From the NCBI GenBank assembly GCA_036495715.1, contig DASXML010000051.1, forward strand, positions 1 to 64,000: 64,000 nt of DNA, given 5' to 3'. Shown piece after piece: positions 18,527-26,528 of the stretch. The stretch comes from Scandinavium sp036495715 (GTDB taxonomy: Bacteria; Pseudomonadota; Gammaproteobacteria; Enterobacterales; Enterobacteriaceae). Position numbers and translations under genes: made by a program. The notes under the pieces were generated by a model. The model saw nothing but the letters and a program-made list of their open reading frames with translations, was not told the origin of the DNA and did no database searches. Position 1 is the stretch's first letter, and each line of letters starts with the position of its first letter.

Positions 18527-18852
18527 GAAGCCTCATTAATCCCGTCTAACTTTTATTGGATAGCACAAACGAGGCAATTCCTATGTCTAGTCAACAAGAT
18601 GGTCAATGTGGTATCTGAGGGGATACAGCAATGGCAGACAGCTTTCCATGTCCATCAGGATCCATTGCCGTTTGCAACCCGAGATAACCAACTGATTTAG
18701 TGAATACACAACATTGACCTCATGATTAGTATGGATATGAAGAGAATGTACTCTGTACCTAACGAAAGAAATGAGAGGGAAGTCAGAAATCACAACGTAT
18801 TGATTTATCTATGTGTGGATGTGAACGGTGAAGTAAAGAGTCTTCGTAGGCA
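18527..18852. other. Gene-free stretch left of the dif-derived prophage boundary
   Basis: About 325 bp lie between the SEFIR terminator and the left prophage junction. Only short, unconvincing frames occur. I see no recognisable gene, RNA or repeat here. Confidence 0.4.
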
Positions 18853-18880
18853 ATTTAACATAATATAGCTTAGCCGAACG
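18853..18880 (+). other. Left attachment site of tailed prophage (hybrid dif)
   Basis: Positions 18853-18863 (ATTTAACATAA) equal the XerD arm of dif. The next bases (TATAGC) share four of the six central bases. The far arm (TTAGCCGAACG) matches the XerC arm TTATGCGCACC at only 7 of 11 positions. The 15 bases ATTTAACATAATATA are repeated exactly at 52227-52241. This is the pattern of an attL where a chromosomal XerD half-site meets a phage-borne degenerate half-site. Confidence 0.8.
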
Positions 18881-18898
18881 CGGGTAAAAATTTACCCG
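18881..18898. promoter_or_regulatory. Palindromic operator candidate 1
   Basis: A perfect 18-bp palindrome, CGGGTAAAAATTTACCCG, lies next to the left attachment site and upstream of the first prophage gene. Related palindromes occur at 21290-21305 and 33589-33604, both just upstream of genes, which suggests a phage repressor site. Confidence 0.55.
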
Positions 18899-19054
18899 TT
18901 TTGCGTGGGGCTATATGATTAACAGCAAGTTACATTTATCAGTAAATCGGTTGGCAGGTGAGGGCGTTGCTAATCTTGCCCCTAAAAACCAAACGGCTAA
19001 TCACACAACCCATTCATTTTACATCGGCTTTCCCGGCGCAATGCGGGGGCTGCT

Positions 19055-19597
19055 ATGAACTCCACGCCGATAAATTCAGACATCACCACACGCGACATCA
19101 TCAACGTTATGTTAGGGCGCAAAATGCGCACGCTGGACGTAATCGCAGAGCTTGAAAGCGAGTTTGGCGCATGCGACAGAAAGCTAATCCGCAACCGAAT
19201 AGACAACATGCGCGCTTCAAAAAGTGTGGACATCGACGTCATTGAAAAAGAGGACTACGACGGTCGCGTAAAATATTGGCACCTGAAGCACGTCAGCGAA
19301 TCATATTTCCGTCAATCCTCATTAACTCGCCATCTACGCCGTGGGCTACCCGCAATCGTCAAAGAGCGCAAAAAACGCGTATACCCACGTCCAAAATTTA
19401 CACCCGATGAAATCAACGTCTGTCGCCTGGCTAAAGCGGTGCATCACCTCTGGTCAACAGGTGAATGGATCGCGCCGGTATTGGTTGAGGAGGGCCGTAA
19501 GAGTGAAATTAAACAGCCGTCATTTAAGAGGGCTGATGCATATAAAAACCTAGATAAACAAACTATTGGAAGGGCTACACAATGGAACATGCTTTAA
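19055..19597 (+). CDS. Phage early protein, winged-helix-like N-terminus
   Basis: The 180-residue protein has an N-terminal segment (DIINVMLGRKMRTLDVIAEL... to ...VKYWHLK) that reads like a winged helix-turn-helix, followed by a basic region (RRGLPAIVKERKKRVYPRP) and a helical C-terminus. A DNA-binding role is inferred; I do not recognise the family. It is the first gene right of the attachment site, and its end overlaps the next gene by 16 bp. Confidence 0.6.
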   Translation: MNSTPINSDITTRDIINVMLGRKMRTLDVIAELESEFGACDRKLIRNRIDNMRASKSVDIDVIEKEDYDGRVKYWHLKHVSESYFRQSSLTRHLRRGLPAIVKERKKRVYPRPKFTPDEINVCRLAKAVHHLWSTGEWIAPVLVEEGRKSEIKQPSFKRADAYKNLDKQTIGRATQWNML

Positions 19598-19830
19598 AAA
19601 TCGCCCCGGTTCACTTTGCTGCGGTTGCCGATGGACTCAAGCACGCTGAGTTAAGGGCGAATGACCGCGCTTTCAACGTTGGCGACAAAATCACGCTCAG
19701 TGAGTACCGCATGCAAGTTGGGTATACAGGTGAGTGTGTTGACGTTGTTATCACTCACATTGCCGAAGTCGGATTTATAGCACCGGGTTATGTGCTTTTG
19801 AGTATTGAGCTTTTGCGGGATGGTAACTGA
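19582..19830 (+). CDS. DUF3850 / ASCH-like domain protein
   Basis: The 82-residue protein matches the DUF3850 pattern: LKIAPVHFAAVADGLKHAELRANDRAFNVGD (in pieces), a central YTGECVDVVITHI, and GYVLLSIELL. The family adopts a PUA/ASCH-like fold and is common in early operons of tailed phages; a role in RNA or modified-nucleotide binding is proposed but unknown. It overlaps the gene before it, and the next gene follows immediately. Confidence 0.7.
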   Translation: MEHALKIAPVHFAAVADGLKHAELRANDRAFNVGDKITLSEYRMQVGYTGECVDVVITHIAEVGFIAPGYVLLSIELLRDGN

Positions 19831-20073
19831 ATGAATGGGGCTGTTTTTACAATTGCTTATCTGTGCGCGGCGTTGCTGGTAGCAGAAAGGTTACAACGCA
19901 ATATAAAAAAGAGTCCGCGCCGGGCAGAGTTTGAACGAAACGGCAAGGAAATCATGTATTGCGCCGTATTCATCATGTCAGCGTTGTGGCCATTTTTTAT
20001 GGGGGCAACATATTTGCGCGCCTTTAATAAATTCATTTCAAAGAAATGCGGTAAAGGGGGTAAGCCAAAATGA
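19831..20073 (+). CDS. Small phage membrane protein
   Basis: The 80-residue product has two hydrophobic segments (MNGAVFTIAYLCAALLVAE and EIMYCAVFIMSALWPFFMGATY, given in part) separated by a basic loop, and a positively charged tail (KKCGKGGKPK). It starts directly at the previous stop. Function unknown; a membrane-associated early protein is likely. Confidence 0.5.
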   Translation: MNGAVFTIAYLCAALLVAERLQRNIKKSPRRAEFERNGKEIMYCAVFIMSALWPFFMGATYLRAFNKFISKKCGKGGKPK

Positions 20074-20097
20074 CCACTAACAAGGAGCTTAAACAGA

Positions 20098-20385
20098 ATG
20101 AGTAAGGCAACAGCGATAGAAAAATTGGCTCAGGCTTATTCGAAACAACGTCGCGCGCTCACGATACGTAGCCGCACTGTTTACGCAGACAAAGACCGCT
20201 GGCTGGAGGTGTGCGGTGCGCAAAATCGCCGCGTCCGCCGCAAATGGCGACGCTCGGTAGGTAAGTCCAACAAACTCGGATTTAGGTCAACCGCGTCCGG
20301 GCGCGTAGCTGCAATGTGTGAAGCGGATATGTGGTCGCAGATTTGTCGTAACAATCGCCGCTTAGGGGGATTAAATGACCAATAA
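20098..20385 (+). CDS. Small basic phage protein
   Basis: The 95-residue product is very basic (NRRVRRKWRRSVGKSNK) and contains scattered Cys and Trp. AAGGAG precedes the ATG. It may bind nucleic acid. No family was recognised. The 3' end overlaps the next gene by 11 bp. Confidence 0.5.
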   Translation: MSKATAIEKLAQAYSKQRRALTIRSRTVYADKDRWLEVCGAQNRRVRRKWRRSVGKSNKLGFRSTASGRVAAMCEADMWSQICRNNRRLGGLNDQ

Positions 20386-20587
20386 CAAAAGGGCTGCGGG
20401 ATGGGCTAGGCCAGTAAACGCCAACAAGCACCACTATTTTAAAGCTGGTGAGTTAACCAGTATTTGTGGCCGGTGGATGCTGTTTAGTGATAACCGCGAA
20501 CCGGACACATTCGAAAGCCCTGATGATTGCACAGCGTGTCGCCGCAAGCTGAAGGTGGAAAAGACCAGGACGCCGCGAAATGACTGA
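20375..20587 (+). CDS. Zinc-ribbon-like small phage protein
   Basis: The 70-residue product has the pattern H-Y-F...SICGRW...DDCTACRRKL, with one His and three Cys spaced as in small phage zinc-binding proteins. It overlaps both neighbours, so it belongs to the early operon. Function unknown. Confidence 0.55.
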   Translation: MTNNKRAAGWARPVNANKHHYFKAGELTSICGRWMLFSDNREPDTFESPDDCTACRRKLKVEKTRTPRND

Positions 20588-21290
20588 ATCCGTCATCACC
20601 TTCCGTTGTGACAAAGGCATCCACGACCGCGCAAAGGCACGGTTGTCGGTCGGTGTCGTCAAGATGCCAGACTTGCTGCGTCTGGCCATTAAGGCCATTG
20701 CCGATGATGACGCAACGGCATTTAACGAAGTGCTGAAGGAGGGCGGCACCGACTACGCCGCCGGGATTAATTCCGCCTGGCTGTTCTATAAAGCACATGA
20801 GTTGTTTACCTACGATGACGGCATTCTGTACCGCAACAGCAATAAGGGCGCTGGCGTGCGCGGCGCACCTGTTGACCTTGTTACGCGCGGCGGTGTGTCC
20901 TGCGTCACTATCAATGGGGGTTATTACCCGGTCAAAGACATTATCTGGCTAATGTTTTACGGCCACGTTTCTGGTGATGTTGTTTGCACTGAAGGCGATA
21001 GCCTTAAAATAAGCAACTTAATGTTAACGAATGAAGATAATCCTATTGCCAAAATAAGTCATAAAGTGACCCCGTTTGAAGGTGACTTAATAAAAATTGG
21101 AAAATTACGCGCGCTGGTGGTTGAGTCAAAAACCGGTAGTGGCATTAAAAATGAAAGTCTTGAGCAGTTATGCAACGCGGGGAGTGTCTTTTATTTGGCT
21201 CTAACTGATGGTGCCGGGTGGAAGGCAACACGCAGCGCTATACACGCTCAAAGAATAGGGCTTCATAAATTCGTAATTAGTATTTCATAG
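20580..21290 (+). CDS. HNH-fold-like protein with degenerate active site
   Basis: The 236-residue protein starts with a ribbon-helix-helix-like segment (VITFRCDKGIHDRAKARL...). Its middle follows the HNH/AP2 phage endonuclease layout: ILYRNSNKGAGVRG, YYPVKDIIWLMFYGHVSGDVV and LKISNLML. The DH.DG..DN motif expected before NL is replaced by VVCTEGDSLKISNL, so the usual catalytic His appears lost. It may be an inactive DNA-binding derivative of a homing endonuclease. The C-terminal ~90 residues are unassigned. Its end touches operator candidate 2. Confidence 0.5.
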   Translation: MTESVITFRCDKGIHDRAKARLSVGVVKMPDLLRLAIKAIADDDATAFNEVLKEGGTDYAAGINSAWLFYKAHELFTYDDGILYRNSNKGAGVRGAPVDLVTRGGVSCVTINGGYYPVKDIIWLMFYGHVSGDVVCTEGDSLKISNLMLTNEDNPIAKISHKVTPFEGDLIKIGKLRALVVESKTGSGIKNESLEQLCNAGSVFYLALTDGAGWKATRSAIHAQRIGLHKFVISIS

Positions 21291-21305
21291 GGTAGAAATC
21301 TACCC
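21290..21305. promoter_or_regulatory. Palindromic operator candidate 2
   Basis: A 16-bp perfect palindrome, GGGTAGAAATCTACCC, begins at the stop of the HNH-like gene, 40 bp before the start of the HTH regulator at 21345. It has the same architecture as the site at 18881. Confidence 0.55.
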
Positions 21306-21344
21306 GCAATAAACAATAATTGATATTATAGCGGAGGGTTTACG

Positions 21345-21626
21345 ATGAGGGTGTTAGCCATGGTTAACGATGCCGTTAAACGATTGCAAAAAGAAAAGCG
21401 CGTACTGACGTTGGGTCAGCTTGTCGATGACATTTGCAGCGGGAATTTAAGAAAAGAGTGCCAGCTTGATAAAAATGCCTTTGCAGAACTGGTGGGAACA
21501 ACACGCAAGACGATTCGAGAATATGAGGATTGGGAAAAGTCACCGCAGATGCGCATGATTTTTGACATCGCAACCACGCTGGGAATCAAGCTGGTAATGC
21601 CGGGGGCGCATGATGGAAGCAACTGA
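21345..21626 (+). CDS. Cro/C1-type helix-turn-helix regulator
   Basis: The 93-residue protein has an XRE-type helix-turn-helix in its C-terminal half (LDKNAFAELVGTTRKTIREYE, then MIFDIATTLGIKL). GGAGGG precedes the start. It lies between a palindromic operator and the integration genes and overlaps the next gene by 17 bp. It is a candidate for the factor binding the GGGTA(A/G)A-type palindromes and for control of integration or excision. Confidence 0.65.
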   Translation: MRVLAMVNDAVKRLQKEKRVLTLGQLVDDICSGNLRKECQLDKNAFAELVGTTRKTIREYEDWEKSPQMRMIFDIATTLGIKLVMPGAHDGSN

Positions 21627-21963
21627 AATGGAAACCAAAGTCGCAGCAGGTCTGGCGGCTGACATTGTGGCCATTGCAGAAACGCGCGCGGCGGCTGAAG
21701 GCTTGCTTGGTAGCACGTTGTCACGCCACCGCACCGCGATTAATTCGTTATCTGAAGCGCTCAATGGTTCCCCTGTACGCCTGACGCGTCCGGGTATGTG
21801 GGTATCGTTGTACGCCCGCGAACCGTCCACCAGCACTGTTATTTCAAATATGAAGTTTATCGCGTCAATTCTCGAATGGACTGAAACACAACACTACGAC
21901 CAGACCGCTTATTACCTCCGCATTGCTGGCGCAATTCGCCAGGCATTGGCGGTGAAGGCATGA
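21610..21963 (+). CDS. Stand-alone core-binding-domain-like protein next to integrase
   Basis: The 117-residue product has no catalytic domain, yet its second half (LYAREPSTSTVISNMKFIAS ILEW...IAGAIRQALAVKA) resembles residues ~45-115 of the adjacent recombinase (RHAEARI...TVRAELNYTAAVLEW...AIAQAIRQTARQ). That region of a tyrosine recombinase is the helical core-binding (SAM-like) domain. The gene overlaps the recombinase by 4 bp (ATGA). It may be a duplicated accessory factor that occupies one half-site or alters directionality; this is inference. Confidence 0.55.
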   Translation: MMEATEMETKVAAGLAADIVAIAETRAAAEGLLGSTLSRHRTAINSLSEALNGSPVRLTRPGMWVSLYAREPSTSTVISNMKFIASILEWTETQHYDQTAYYLRIAGAIRQALAVKA

Positions 21964-22838
21964 TTGCAGACGTACTGGTCACAATGGCGGAGAGGCGCGG
22001 AAAAGACCGCGCTTTGAGCCGTGATTCAATTTCCCGCGAATGCCACGCCATCAACACGGCGCGCCCGGTGTTGTGCCTTGGCGTGCGCGCCGCCTCTCAT
22101 CCTGACTACTGGAAGCGCCACGCGGAAGCCCGCATCACTGATGGCCGGGCGGCAACCACAGTGCGCGCGGAACTGAATTACACCGCCGCCGTGCTGGAAT
22201 GGATCGTCAAAGGTGACATTGACCTAAAGGTGATGACCCACACGTCAGCCACCGCCATTGCACAGGCCATCAGGCAAACCGCGCGACAAGTCAGTAAGCG
22301 GGTAAAACGCTATCCGTCTTTAGCCAAACCCGCGCGCGTAAGTATTGAAGATTTTGACGTAACCGCCGCGCAAATTCAGGACATGAAAAGCCCGCATAAA
22401 GAAATATGCGCCATGACGTTATGCTTTGGTTTACGTGTGAATGAAGCCATCAAGTTAAAAGAATCATCATTACTTAAAAGCGGCTCGCTATTTATTCCAG
22501 ACCGCAACACAAAGACCCGCGCTAATTTATTGCTTCCTGTTCCTATCAAATATCATAAAACAGTAAGGGAATGGCTCAGGGTAATTGAGCAGGGCGCATT
22601 GACGTATTCAGCAACGTATATGTATATCGAGCGCAAAGGCTTTAAATGGCGACCGCATGACATGCGTAAAATGTTCAGAACAAAAGCTGCTGTAAGGGGC
22701 GAGGATTATTTAGCATGTGAGTTAATCCTCAATCATGAAATAGACGATGTTCAAAATGTTTACCTTCAGCAACCACCATATAAACGCATGCGTGACGCGT
22801 TATTGCACTCCCTGAACGATTACCACGCCGCCAGATAA
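21960..22838 (+). CDS. int: Tyrosine recombinase (phage integrase)
   Basis: The 292-residue enzyme has an N-terminal helical core-binding domain and a C-terminal catalytic domain. Visible catalytic residues are Arg in CFGLRVNEAI (~159), the HxxR box RPHDMRKMFRT (~233-236), a second His in ILNHEIDDV (~259) and the nucleophile Tyr in VQNVYLQ (~268). It is about the size of XerC/XerD. It is the only recombinase seen in the prophage and presumably acts at the dif-overlapping attachment sites, alone or with host XerCD. A clear terminator follows. Confidence 0.85.
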   Translation: MIADVLVTMAERRGKDRALSRDSISRECHAINTARPVLCLGVRAASHPDYWKRHAEARITDGRAATTVRAELNYTAAVLEWIVKGDIDLKVMTHTSATAIAQAIRQTARQVSKRVKRYPSLAKPARVSIEDFDVTAAQIQDMKSPHKEICAMTLCFGLRVNEAIKLKESSLLKSGSLFIPDRNTKTRANLLLPVPIKYHKTVREWLRVIEQGALTYSATYMYIERKGFKWRPHDMRKMFRTKAAVRGEDYLACELILNHEIDDVQNVYLQQPPYKRMRDALLHSLNDYHAAR

Positions 22839-22862
22839 AAACCCGCCAGAATAGCCAAATTG

Positions 22863-22888
22863 ACCGCCACAGCCCGGCGGTTTTTTTA
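22863..22888 (+). terminator. Terminator after integrase
   Basis: A stem ACCGCC (22863-22868) / GGCGGT (22876-22881) with a 7-nt loop is followed by a run of seven Ts. It closes the early/integration operon. Confidence 0.8.
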
Positions 22889-23902
22889 CACCCAAAATCC
22901 GCGCAGACATGTTAAAAAAATGTTGCTCGTAAACGAGCATTAACCTGTTAAATGTAGTGACAATACTGTTAATAAAATGTCATGTGGATAACTTTAACTC
23001 ATTCATAACACGCGAAAAATTAACAGTGTTTAGTCAGGTCGCAACGCCCAAAACAGCAAAAATAAATAACATTATAAATATCAATGCGTTATGAAAATGC
23101 GTTGCTTTTCGGTTATTAACTGACCACGAAAGGCACGTTATATAATTAATTCCGGTCAACATCAGCCACAAAAGTAAGAGCACACCAAATCAGGCCATAA
23201 CATCAGCCACTTACGCGCATGTTATATGTGGAGGGGGAACACTTCACACGCGGTCACAGGGGTTGAAGTCGGGCAGAAACATACCCGTTAAAGCGCAAAT
23301 ATAAATAAACGTGTCTCGCTTTTACATTTTCGGTCACAGGGCGGCGCGTTTCAGGCGCGTACAAACCACATAAAATCAAAGTAATAGATGAATTAAGCGA
23401 AAAGTGCCGCCATAAATGCCCCGTAAATGTTTCCGGTCGGTGGTCGCACCAGTTCAAAGAGGTCACAAACCCGGCCAAATCCCACAGCAGCAAAAATGCA
23501 AAGCCGTTGCCAGTCGTGGTGGTCGCATAACTTATTTTACGTCCGGGGATGTTTCAGCCCTTGCCATGCGGGCATTGTTGGTGACATGCATTTTTATGCA
23601 GATTCCATCACGGGCAAATATATACCCGCGTTGCGCTGTTACATTTATTGCGGATGTCAGATAAGGAACAGGAAGGCAGGGAAACGACGCGGTAAAGGTT
23701 GGCACGGAAATTAATATCCACAGCCATTTACAGTGCTGATGCGGGTTGGAGTAGGCATTGACAGAATACAACTTTTAAGCAGGTCGCCATATTTGATGGG
23801 GTTATCCACAGCGCGCGCAATTTATGACTTGTGGTGCGCTATGTGACGCGTTCCACGCCTGATGATGTCATTGCTTCACTTTATATAAAGGAGGCAAGAG
23901 AC
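22889..23902. other. Gene-free region with DnaA boxes and direct repeats (candidate origin)
   Basis: This is about 1 kb with no convincing gene. It has perfect DnaA boxes near both ends (TGTGGATAA at 22983-22991, TTATCCACA at 23802-23810). Six same-strand copies of GGTC(A/G)CA lie at 23038, 23252, 23332, 23443, 23461 and 23521, and two of them extend to CGGTCACAGGG exactly 80 bp apart. A TGCTCG-TAAA-CGAGCA hairpin lies near 22924-22939, and AACATCAGCCAC occurs twice. It could be the prophage replication origin or a promoter/control region for the baseplate operon. Confidence 0.45.
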
Positions 23903-24856
23903 ATGGCGTGGGGCCGTATTTACCAAATAACCATTAATTGCACGACGGGTGAATCCATCACCATTGATGGTGCTGACGTTGATTTCTCTTGCGTGCGTGA
24001 TGACGCAAAAGAACCCAACGAAGCTGATTTAACGATATGGGGCATAACCGCCGACACGCAAAACAGTATCGCTGTTTCCGGTAGCACATTAAGCATCGCG
24101 GCAGGTTACCGGGATGAGGGTTTATTAACGCTCTTTCAGGGCGAATTGATTTCCGCCGTAACCGTCAAGCCAGCGGAAGTCTACGGGCTGCGCATACGGC
24201 TGTATGAATCACTTATCCCGTTCCGGGCATCTGTCACCAAACGTGCATTCACCAAAGGTCAAAAGCTGGAAGATGCCGTCAGGCTCGTTGCGTCTGATAT
24301 GGGGGTTGGCTGCCAGCTATCCCCAAACGCAAAGGCGCTGACGCTTGATAAGCCCGTATCAGGCGTGGCGCTATCCCGCAACGTCCTTAACAGCCTGTGC
24401 AAGCCTGTTAATGCCGCCTGGTCAATTCAGTACCAGACGTTACTTGTGACCATGGGTGATGCCATTACGACCGGGTCGGCGGTGTTCGCACCTGAAAGCG
24501 GATTGCTCGGCGTTCCCGCGCTGAAGCTACACACGCCAAAGCGTCATAAAAAGCACACCAGCAGCAGCGGCACCACGCAGCACAAGAAGAAAAAAAGCAG
24601 TGTCGCAACATACCCATGGCCCCCGAAAAACTCCCACACCGACTACACGCAAGGCGCACGCCGTCAGATAGGCACTATTGAGGGCATTAACTGGCGTTCG
24701 GTTCTGCGTGGCGGTATCGAGATTGGTGACAAGGTGCAGCTCAATTCCCCTTCAATGGGTCAGGGCTGGTGGGTCACTGTCACCAAAATTACTCACAAGT
24801 TCGGCACGCGTGACGTCAGCGTGTGGGAATCGCAGTTTGAAGGGGTGATTGCATGA
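23903..24856 (+). CDS. Baseplate hub-like protein
   Basis: The 317-residue protein resembles the gp27-like hub proteins of small myoviruses: VDFSCVRDDAKEPNEADLTI..., TLSIAAGYRDEGLLTLFQGEL, and a C-terminal VQLNSPSMGQGWWVTVTKITH KFGTRDVSVWESQFEGV (in pieces). A Ser/Lys/His-rich linker lies near residues 235-258. The ATG at 23903 has AAGGAGG 7 nt upstream and is clearly preferred over upstream in-frame starts. It overlaps the spike gene by 4 bp. Confidence 0.7.
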   Translation: MAWGRIYQITINCTTGESITIDGADVDFSCVRDDAKEPNEADLTIWGITADTQNSIAVSGSTLSIAAGYRDEGLLTLFQGELISAVTVKPAEVYGLRIRLYESLIPFRASVTKRAFTKGQKLEDAVRLVASDMGVGCQLSPNAKALTLDKPVSGVALSRNVLNSLCKPVNAAWSIQYQTLLVTMGDAITTGSAVFAPESGLLGVPALKLHTPKRHKKHTSSSGTTQHKKKKSSVATYPWPPKNSHTDYTQGARRQIGTIEGINWRSVLRGGIEIGDKVQLNSPSMGQGWWVTVTKITHKFGTRDVSVWESQFEGVIA

Positions 24857-25572
24857 GGTCGGGTAGTCAGGTCGCCGCCATTGTTAATGAAGAACTTGCA
24901 TCCGCAATATTCACGCTTGAGGCAACCATTGTGTCTGTGTCAGGCGGTAAGGCTGTCGTGCAACCTACAGCCCGGCGGGTGTTCGGTGATAACGATGAGC
25001 CTTTTGAGTATGAGCCCATAAGTGATGTGCGTCTGTTGTCGCTGGTCTGGAACGGCGGCGCATCAGGCGTAAGCGGGGAAGTTAAAGCGGGTGATGGCTG
25101 TTTGCTTATTGCGATTTCGCACAGTGACGCGCAAGAGCCAGACCATAAAACGCTTTCAGCGTGCGCGGCCATTACCGGCTTTAGTGATTTGGCTGCGCAT
25201 CCGTTCCCGGACAACGTCGGGTTACGCATCTTTCATGCCGCCGCGTTTATCACGCTGGATGACAACAACATCACAGTTGATAACGGCGGCGGGGCAAAGC
25301 TGGTGTTTAACGGGGGCGGCATCACGCTTGATGCGCCAGCAGGGTTTACGGTCAACGCGAATACGCAGATTAACGGCAACGTTGGCATTGCTGGAGACAT
25401 GACGACCACAGCAGGTGCGGGCGGCGGTACTGGTCGGGCGGCATTTGCCGGGGATATTCAGGTTAACGGCGTCAGCGCTGCGATTGACCACAATTCGGGT
25501 GGCATAAGCGGCATTGGCCACACGCACAAAGAGAATGGCGACGGCGGCGGCATAACTGACGCGCCAATGTAA
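24853..25572 (+). CDS. Baseplate spike / cell-puncturing protein (Gp138-like)
   Basis: The 239-residue protein has an N-terminal OB-like part (VSVSGGKAVVQPTARRVF...) as in Gp138-type membrane-puncturing spikes. A repetitive beta-helical stretch follows (DDNNITVDNGGGAKLVFNGG GITLDAPAGFTVNANTQINGNV..., in pieces), then a His- and Gly-rich tip (HNSGGISGIGHTHKENGDGG) able to bind metal. It follows the hub with a 4-bp overlap, the usual hub-spike order. Confidence 0.75.
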   Translation: MRSGSQVAAIVNEELASAIFTLEATIVSVSGGKAVVQPTARRVFGDNDEPFEYEPISDVRLLSLVWNGGASGVSGEVKAGDGCLLIAISHSDAQEPDHKTLSACAAITGFSDLAAHPFPDNVGLRIFHAAAFITLDDNNITVDNGGGAKLVFNGGGITLDAPAGFTVNANTQINGNVGIAGDMTTTAGAGGGTGRAAFAGDIQVNGVSAAIDHNSGGISGIGHTHKENGDGGGITDAPM

Positions 25573-25595
25573 ACGGATAAAAAAGGAATCACACA

Positions 25596-25982
25596 ATGAA
25601 AATGAACGATTACGCAGCAGCACTGGCACTGGAGAACGGCGGATTTTTACTGGCAGGTGATGCAGTGCTGACCATTAAGCCGGGTGATGTGATTGAAGTC
25701 ACAGAGCGTGCCGGGCTTGAGGTCACCGCCGTTGATGTTAAGACGCTGGCGGACGTGCCTGTTGCAATGGTGATGTCGGCATGCCGTCAGGCTGATGGCG
25801 GTTGGGTGCCGTATTACAGCGATGTTGTGTATGAAACGGCGTATCAGGCCGCATACGCACAGTTAATGAGTGATGCCGGGCGCGGGTTTGATGTTGATGA
25901 CGTGCTTGACTGGCAGGTGTTAGACGAGCCGGTCACAGTGGCATCCGTAAAGCAGGTGACCAACTATGCAGATAAACAGTGA
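25596..25982 (+). CDS. Phage baseplate-operon protein, unknown function
   Basis: The 128-residue acidic protein (MKMNDYAAALALENGGFLLA...) has AAAAGGAA upstream and sits between the spike gene and the wedge genes. Its end overlaps the next gene by 17 bp. No family is recognised; a structural or assembly role in the baseplate is inferred from position. Confidence 0.5.
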   Translation: MKMNDYAAALALENGGFLLAGDAVLTIKPGDVIEVTERAGLEVTAVDVKTLADVPVAMVMSACRQADGGWVPYYSDVVYETAYQAAYAQLMSDAGRGFDVDDVLDWQVLDEPVTVASVKQVTNYADKQ

Positions 25983-26184
25983 ACAGTACCGCGCCGCGAA
26001 AATTGGCCACTTTTATTCCCGCGTAATTCCGTTGGCTGACGAGCCAGTCACGCTGGTTATGCTGACGCCGCGCGGACGTCGTCGCATTCCGGTTGGCAAC
26101 GTCAGTGACATTAAGGTGTTGGGTGCGGCTCAATGCCTCATCAGCATTGACAATCTGGCATCAGTAGCGGGGATTTACACGTGA
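25966..26184 (+). CDS. Small baseplate-operon protein
   Basis: The 72-residue product (MQINSEQYRAAKIGHFYSRV..., RRRIPVGNVSDIKVLGAAQC) overlaps both neighbours and ends in ...LASVAGIYT. Position suggests a baseplate component; the family is not recognised. Confidence 0.45.
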   Translation: MQINSEQYRAAKIGHFYSRVIPLADEPVTLVMLTPRGRRRIPVGNVSDIKVLGAAQCLISIDNLASVAGIYT

Positions 26185-26528
26185 TGGACGTAATGCAGGA
26201 TGCAAGCGGGGTCATCATTAAGAATGGTGACCTTGTTTTAGATGGTGGCATAGATGGTATCGCCCAACAATGCGAAATACGCGTAGGCATGAATAAGGGT
26301 GAATGGTGGCTTGATGAGTCGATGGGGATTCCGTGGTTTTTCGGTGTAATGGGCCAAAAACTACCAGCCACCATTGTTGGCCAGATGATAGCGGAAGAAG
26401 GTATCAAAACCGATGGCGTAACAGATGTGCGCATCACGCGTGCGGAGAACGTTAGCGGCAAGCTTGCCATTGCCTTTGCCGTCTATGTCGGAACGAAATC
26501 AAAAGGAATGACAACCAATGGCGCTTAA
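26184..26528 (+). CDS. gp25/W-like baseplate wedge protein
   Basis: The ~114-residue protein (MDVMQDASGVIIKNGDLVLDGG..., in part) contains EWWLDESMGIPWFFGVMGQK and a trailing VRITRAENVSGKLAIAFAVYV. This layout (short N-terminal region, WWLD/IPW block, two final beta-strands) matches phage W/gp25-like wedge proteins (DUF2634-type). It lies directly upstream of the J-like gene, as usual. The ATG at 26184 overlaps the previous stop. Confidence 0.65.
   Translation: MDVMQDASGVIIKNGDLVLDGGIDGIAQQCEIRVGMNKGEWWLDESMGIPWFFGVMGQKLPATIVGQMIAEEGIKTDGVTDVRITRAENVSGKLAIAFAVYVGTKSKGMTTNGA

Noticed and set aside
18512..18700. 62-codon plus-strand frame after the SEFIR gene
   Set aside because: It begins inside the terminator, lacks a ribosome-binding site and resembles no protein.
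23254..23771. Several 65-95-codon frames on both strands in the gene-free prophage region
   Set aside because: They overlap each other, have no suitable ribosome-binding sites and are interrupted by the repeat motifs; treated as non-coding.
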